64,000 bases of DNA from Kineosporia succinea (GTDB taxonomy: Bacteria > Actinomycetota > Actinomycetes > Actinomycetales > Kineosporiaceae), in assembly GCF_030811555.1 (NCBI RefSeq), contig NZ_JAUSQZ010000001.1, forward strand, positions 2,265,241 to 2,329,240, in the 5' to 3' direction. This document shows, one piece after another, positions 61,646-64,000 of this stretch; the first letter of the stretch is position 1; each line of letters begins with the position of its first letter. A program made the position numbers and the translations under genes. The notes below the pieces were generated by a model. It worked only from the letters and a program-made list of their open reading frames with translations. It had not been told where the DNA came from and did no database searches.

Positions 61646-61900
61646 ATGCCCACTCTTCTGGATGTGCTGCCGCGCAACGTCGCGGCCGAGCGCGCCCGCC
61701 GCGGGTGGCTCCAGAAAGACCTCGCGCAACGTCTCGGCTGGGGCGGCACCAAGGTGTCCGAGCTCGAGACCGGCGCCCGCCGTGTGCAGGTCGACGAGCT
61801 CGGGCCGCTGTGCAAGGCGCTGGGAGTTCCGCTGTGGAAGCTCGCCGAGGGCACCGACCTCGAAGAGCTAGAGGCACTGGGACTAACCCCACCGCGCTGA
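61646..61900 (+). CDS. Small XRE-family HTH protein
   Basis: An 84-residue, single-domain DNA-binding protein: 'VLPRNVAAERARRGWLQKDLAQRLGWGGTKVSELETGARRVQVDELGPLCKALGVPLWKLAEGTD'. No ligand or enzyme part is present. No toxin gene lies beside it. It diverges from the polymerase gene across a 209-bp AT-rich gap. Confidence 0.87.
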   Translation: MPTLLDVLPRNVAAERARRGWLQKDLAQRLGWGGTKVSELETGARRVQVDELGPLCKALGVPLWKLAEGTDLEELEALGLTPPR

Positions 61901-61901
61901 G

Positions 61902-62005
61902 CCCAGTCCCCACCGAGCCCAGTCCCCACCGAGCCCAGTACCCACTGAACCCAGCAATCGCCGAGCCCGATTCCCGCTGACTCAGAGCCGAGCCCGATTC
62001 CCGCC
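61902..62005. repeat. Short tandem repeats in a convergent gap
   Basis: A 16-bp unit CCGAGCCCAGTCCCCA occurs about three times with variants, followed by two copies of a roughly 24-bp unit beginning GCCGAGCCCGATTCCCG. This again lies between convergent genes. No palindrome of the TTTCGATTATC type is present here. Confidence 0.8.
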
Positions 62006-62008
62006 GAC

Positions 62009-62944
62009 TCAGACCAGCGACAGGTGCTGCGCGGACGCCCGGATCTCGACCTGCTGACCCCAGCCCACCTGCAGTCGGTCGGCCTCCAGCCCGTCGCCGA
62101 ACACCACCAGATCCCCCTCCGCGACCACCGGCAGCACCTCGCCCGGCCGCAGCAGTCCCCGCGTGAGGCTGGTTCCGGTGAACGGTGAGGGCCAGGCCTC
62201 GCGCACGAACCAGGCCAGCTCCGCATCGGCCGGCCCGGGCAGACCCAGGTCATCGGCGTCCCGGGCCCCGGGTGCCGACCCCCGCGGCACCCCGCCACCC
62301 CGACCGGCCCCGGCGGAACCAGCTCGCTCCCGGGCCACCGACGCGCACCACCCCGTCGACCCCGTCCCGGTGCCGACCAGGATCCCCGACGACGACTGGC
62401 GCTCGTCCCACAACCGGTACCGCGCCGACTGGTGCCCGGAGTCCCCGAGGTACAGCTCGTTCAGGGCCCGCAGCGTCTGCCCGTCGTCCAGCACCGCTTC
62501 CACCATCGTGCGTCGTTCGACGGCCGCCCGGCCGGCCACCACGTCCCCCAGCAACCGCGCCACCGCGGGCGGCGAGTGCCGCACCAGCACGCCCGGATTC
62601 ACGCCGGGTTCCGGGTCCACGCCGATCACCGCCTGCCCGTCCACGTACTTGGCCACGTTCGCGACGAGACCGTCCTGACCGACGGCGACCACCACGTCCT
62701 CAGGCTCGAAACGCAGTCGGGGCAGGTCGGCCCGCTCGACCGACGCCCGCCGCCACCCTCCCGGCACTCCGCTCGAGACCTGCTGCAACGCCTCGTGCAG
62801 GGCATCGTGCCGGGCCTGCACCGACTCCAGGTCACGCCCCCGCGAGCGCAGGAAGAACTCGGCCTGACCGCGGGTGCCGTGCCGCATCAGGAGCAGGTCG
62901 AGCTCACTGCGGCGATGCACCAGAACCGCGCGGGGAGCGATCAC
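62009..62944 (-). CDS. NAD kinase-like protein with an altered GGDGT motif
   Basis: The 311-residue protein shows the NAD kinase fold, including 'IGVDPEPGVNPGVLVRH' and 'GILVGTGTGSTGWCASV', but the nucleotide motif reads 'VAVGQDGLVANVAKY' in place of GGDGT. The Asp is kept, so activity is possible but doubtful. A Gly/Arg-rich insert ('AGSAGAGRGGG') lies after GSTGW. ATG 62944 overlaps the stop of the SPFH gene (ATGA). The pairing suggests the two proteins work together. Confidence 0.72.
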   Translation of the reverse strand: MIAPRAVLVHRRSELDLLLMRHGTRGQAEFFLRSRGRDLESVQARHDALHEALQQVSSGVPGGWRRASVERADLPRLRFEPEDVVVAVGQDGLVANVAKYVDGQAVIGVDPEPGVNPGVLVRHSPPAVARLLGDVVAGRAAVERRTMVEAVLDDGQTLRALNELYLGDSGHQSARYRLWDERQSSSGILVGTGTGSTGWCASVARERAGSAGAGRGGGVPRGSAPGARDADDLGLPGPADAELAWFVREAWPSPFTGTSLTRGLLRPGEVLPVVAEGDLVVFGDGLEADRLQVGWGQQVEIRASAQHLSLV

Positions 62945-64000
62945 CGGGCGCCGCCCCGAGAACCCTGAGAGCCCTGAGCACCCGGCGAGCCCTGAGCACC
63001 CTGAGCCCCTTGGGCCGTTGAAGAAGCCAGCGCGGTGAGCGCACTCGTGATGGCATCCGGCGTCAGCGTCAGGCTTCCGATCTGCGGCAGGTGCGCAGCG
63101 GCCTCGCGGGCGGCCAGGGCGAAGAGCACACCCCGGTCGATCTCGGAGTACACGGCCATCCGGGCGGCCTCGGTCTCGGCCTCGGCGGCACCGACCAGAC
63201 GGGTGGTCTCGGCCCGGGCCTGGGCCAGCACCTGCGTCTGCTCGGCCTTGGCCTGGGTCTCGATCCGGCCGGCGGCCGCCGCCTCGGTGGCCCGCCGCCG
63301 TTCGTTCGCACCCCGCTGGGTCACCAGCTGCTCCTCCCGGGTGGCCAGCTCGATCTGCGACTGCAGCTCGTTCTCGCTGATCGTCCGCTCCCGCTCCACA
63401 GCCAGTGCCCGGCGCTCGTAGGTCGCCTTGTCGGCATCCTGCTGCACCTGCTCACGGGCCGGGGTCTGGAGCGCCCGCTCGACGTCGGCCTCCGGCCGCA
63501 CCGCCACGACGCGCACGTCGACGACCTCCACGCCGGTCTGGGCCAGCCGGTCGTCCGCGGCCAGCCCCTGGCTGATCCGGGCGCGGACCGCACCGAGGCC
63601 GGAGACGAGCGCCTGGTTGAGCGTGAGGCCCACCAGCAGGTCGAGGGCGTGCTGCTGCGCGGCCTCGGTGAGCATCTGGGCGATCTGCTCGAGCGGACGC
63701 CCGCGCCACTTGCCGTTCTTCAGCTCCAGCCCGAAGTCGAGGCGGCGGGAGGCCCGGTCCGGGTCGGCCATCCGGTAGGCGACGGTGGCCTGCACCGAGA
63801 CGTCCTGGAAGTCCGAGGTGCGGGCGTGGAAGAGCAGGCTCAGCTCGCGGTCGTCGATCGGGACCTCACTGAGCGCGGCGCTCAGCGGCCGGAACCAGAA
63901 AGCCTGCCCCGGCCCCGAGTGCACCGTCTTGCCGCGGCGGACATGCACGAGATGATCAGTGGTGCCGCTGCGCACGTGCCACACGAAGGGGTAGCGGCGG
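62941..64000 (-). CDS. SPFH/band-7 (flotillin-like) protein, 5' end outside the window
   Basis: About 350 residues are seen. The SPFH domain has 'VHVRRGKTVHSGPGQAFWFRPLSAALSEVPIDDRELSLLFHARTSDFQDVSVQATVAYRMADPDRA', then a long coiled coil rich in Ala, Glu and Arg ('VERERTISENELQSQIELATREEQLVTQRGANERRRATEAAAAG'), and a short Gly/Gln tail. A GTG at 63984 could start it, but the frame stays open to the edge and reads 'RRYPFVWHVRSG', which looks like part of the protein. Such proteins form membrane-linked oligomers. Confidence 0.85.
   Translation of the reverse strand, partial: RRYPFVWHVRSGTTDHLVHVRRGKTVHSGPGQAFWFRPLSAALSEVPIDDRELSLLFHARTSDFQDVSVQATVAYRMADPDRASRRLDFGLELKNGKWRGRPLEQIAQMLTEAAQQHALDLLVGLTLNQALVSGLGAVRARISQGLAADDRLAQTGVEVVDVRVVAVRPEADVERALQTPAREQVQQDADKATYERRALAVERERTISENELQSQIELATREEQLVTQRGANERRRATEAAAAGRIETQAKAEQTQVLAQARAETTRLVGAAEAETEAARMAVYSEIDRGVLFALAAREAAAHLPQIGSLTLTPDAITSALTALASSTAQGAQGAQGSPGAQGSQGSRGGAR

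Noticed and set aside
61646..61900. Antitoxin of a toxin-antitoxin pair
   Set aside because: The small HTH protein has no adjacent small toxin gene; neighbours are a polymerase and, convergently, the NAD kinase-like gene.

Overview
The window is about 64 kb of very GC-rich DNA (roughly 70% G+C by eye) with dense genes, frequent GTG and some TTG starts, and 4-nt stop/start overlaps. The gene content points to a filamentous or mycelial actinobacterium: a Bpa/PafE proteasome activator, a ClpP paralogue beside a PopR/ClgR-type regulator, a TmsA/TmsB-like pair for 10-methyl fatty acids, GT-C mannosyltransferase-like enzymes, SSI-type and SpoIVB-type secreted proteins, and DUF5926, DUF779 and DUF445 proteins. 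A methyl-accepting chemotaxis protein suggests a motile stage. A Kineosporia-like genus is a guess, not a determination. I found no rRNA, tRNA, CRISPR array, insertion sequence or phage module; this reads as chromosomal core and near-core DNA.

Layout. 0-5 kb: the tail of an oxidoreductase, bpa and its partner, then a ferredoxin/HAD pair and an acidic protein. 5-12.6 kb: an orphan LuxR-type regulator, a chemotaxis receptor, an aldehyde dehydrogenase operon (GAF regulator, exaC, DUF779), and a divergent clpP/popR-like pair with two tandem operators. 13.6-19.5 kb: a diacylglycerol kinase-like enzyme, a second HAD phosphatase, and a tight five-gene operon of unknown function built on two PRC-barrel proteins. 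19.6-27.4 kb: glycoconjugate genes (two GT-C enzymes, a GT2, a large membrane protein) plus a methyltransferase with a histone H1-like tail. 27.4-37 kb: housekeeping and poorly known genes (SEC-C protein, RNA 2'-5' ligase-like protein, GDPD, YceI, DUF445, AAA ATPase, NYN protein, fused E1 dehydrogenase, rhodanese). 37-45 kb: an SSI-like lipoprotein, an S55 peptidase, Fpg/Nei, and a two-component operon preceded by phased operator repeats. 45-55 kb: pgm, the TmsA/TmsB pair, an EAL-HDOD protein, a CAP protein, a quinone-oxidoreductase-like protein carrying an inserted repeat, and ohr with a TetR regulator. 55-64 kb: a 1622-residue helicase-nuclease, a LigD-type polymerase, a small HTH protein, and an SPFH/NAD-kinase-like operon that runs off the window.

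The feature I find most unusual is a pair of loci (1.4-2.4 kb and 12.7-13.45 kb). Each is a long gap between convergent genes, and each holds two tandem-repeat arrays separated by the same AT-rich perfect palindrome. The two copies differ only in base pairs that change together on both arms. Related 18-, 33- and 36-bp tandem expansions also sit in frame inside several genes, so local repeat growth seems to be a habit of this chromosome.
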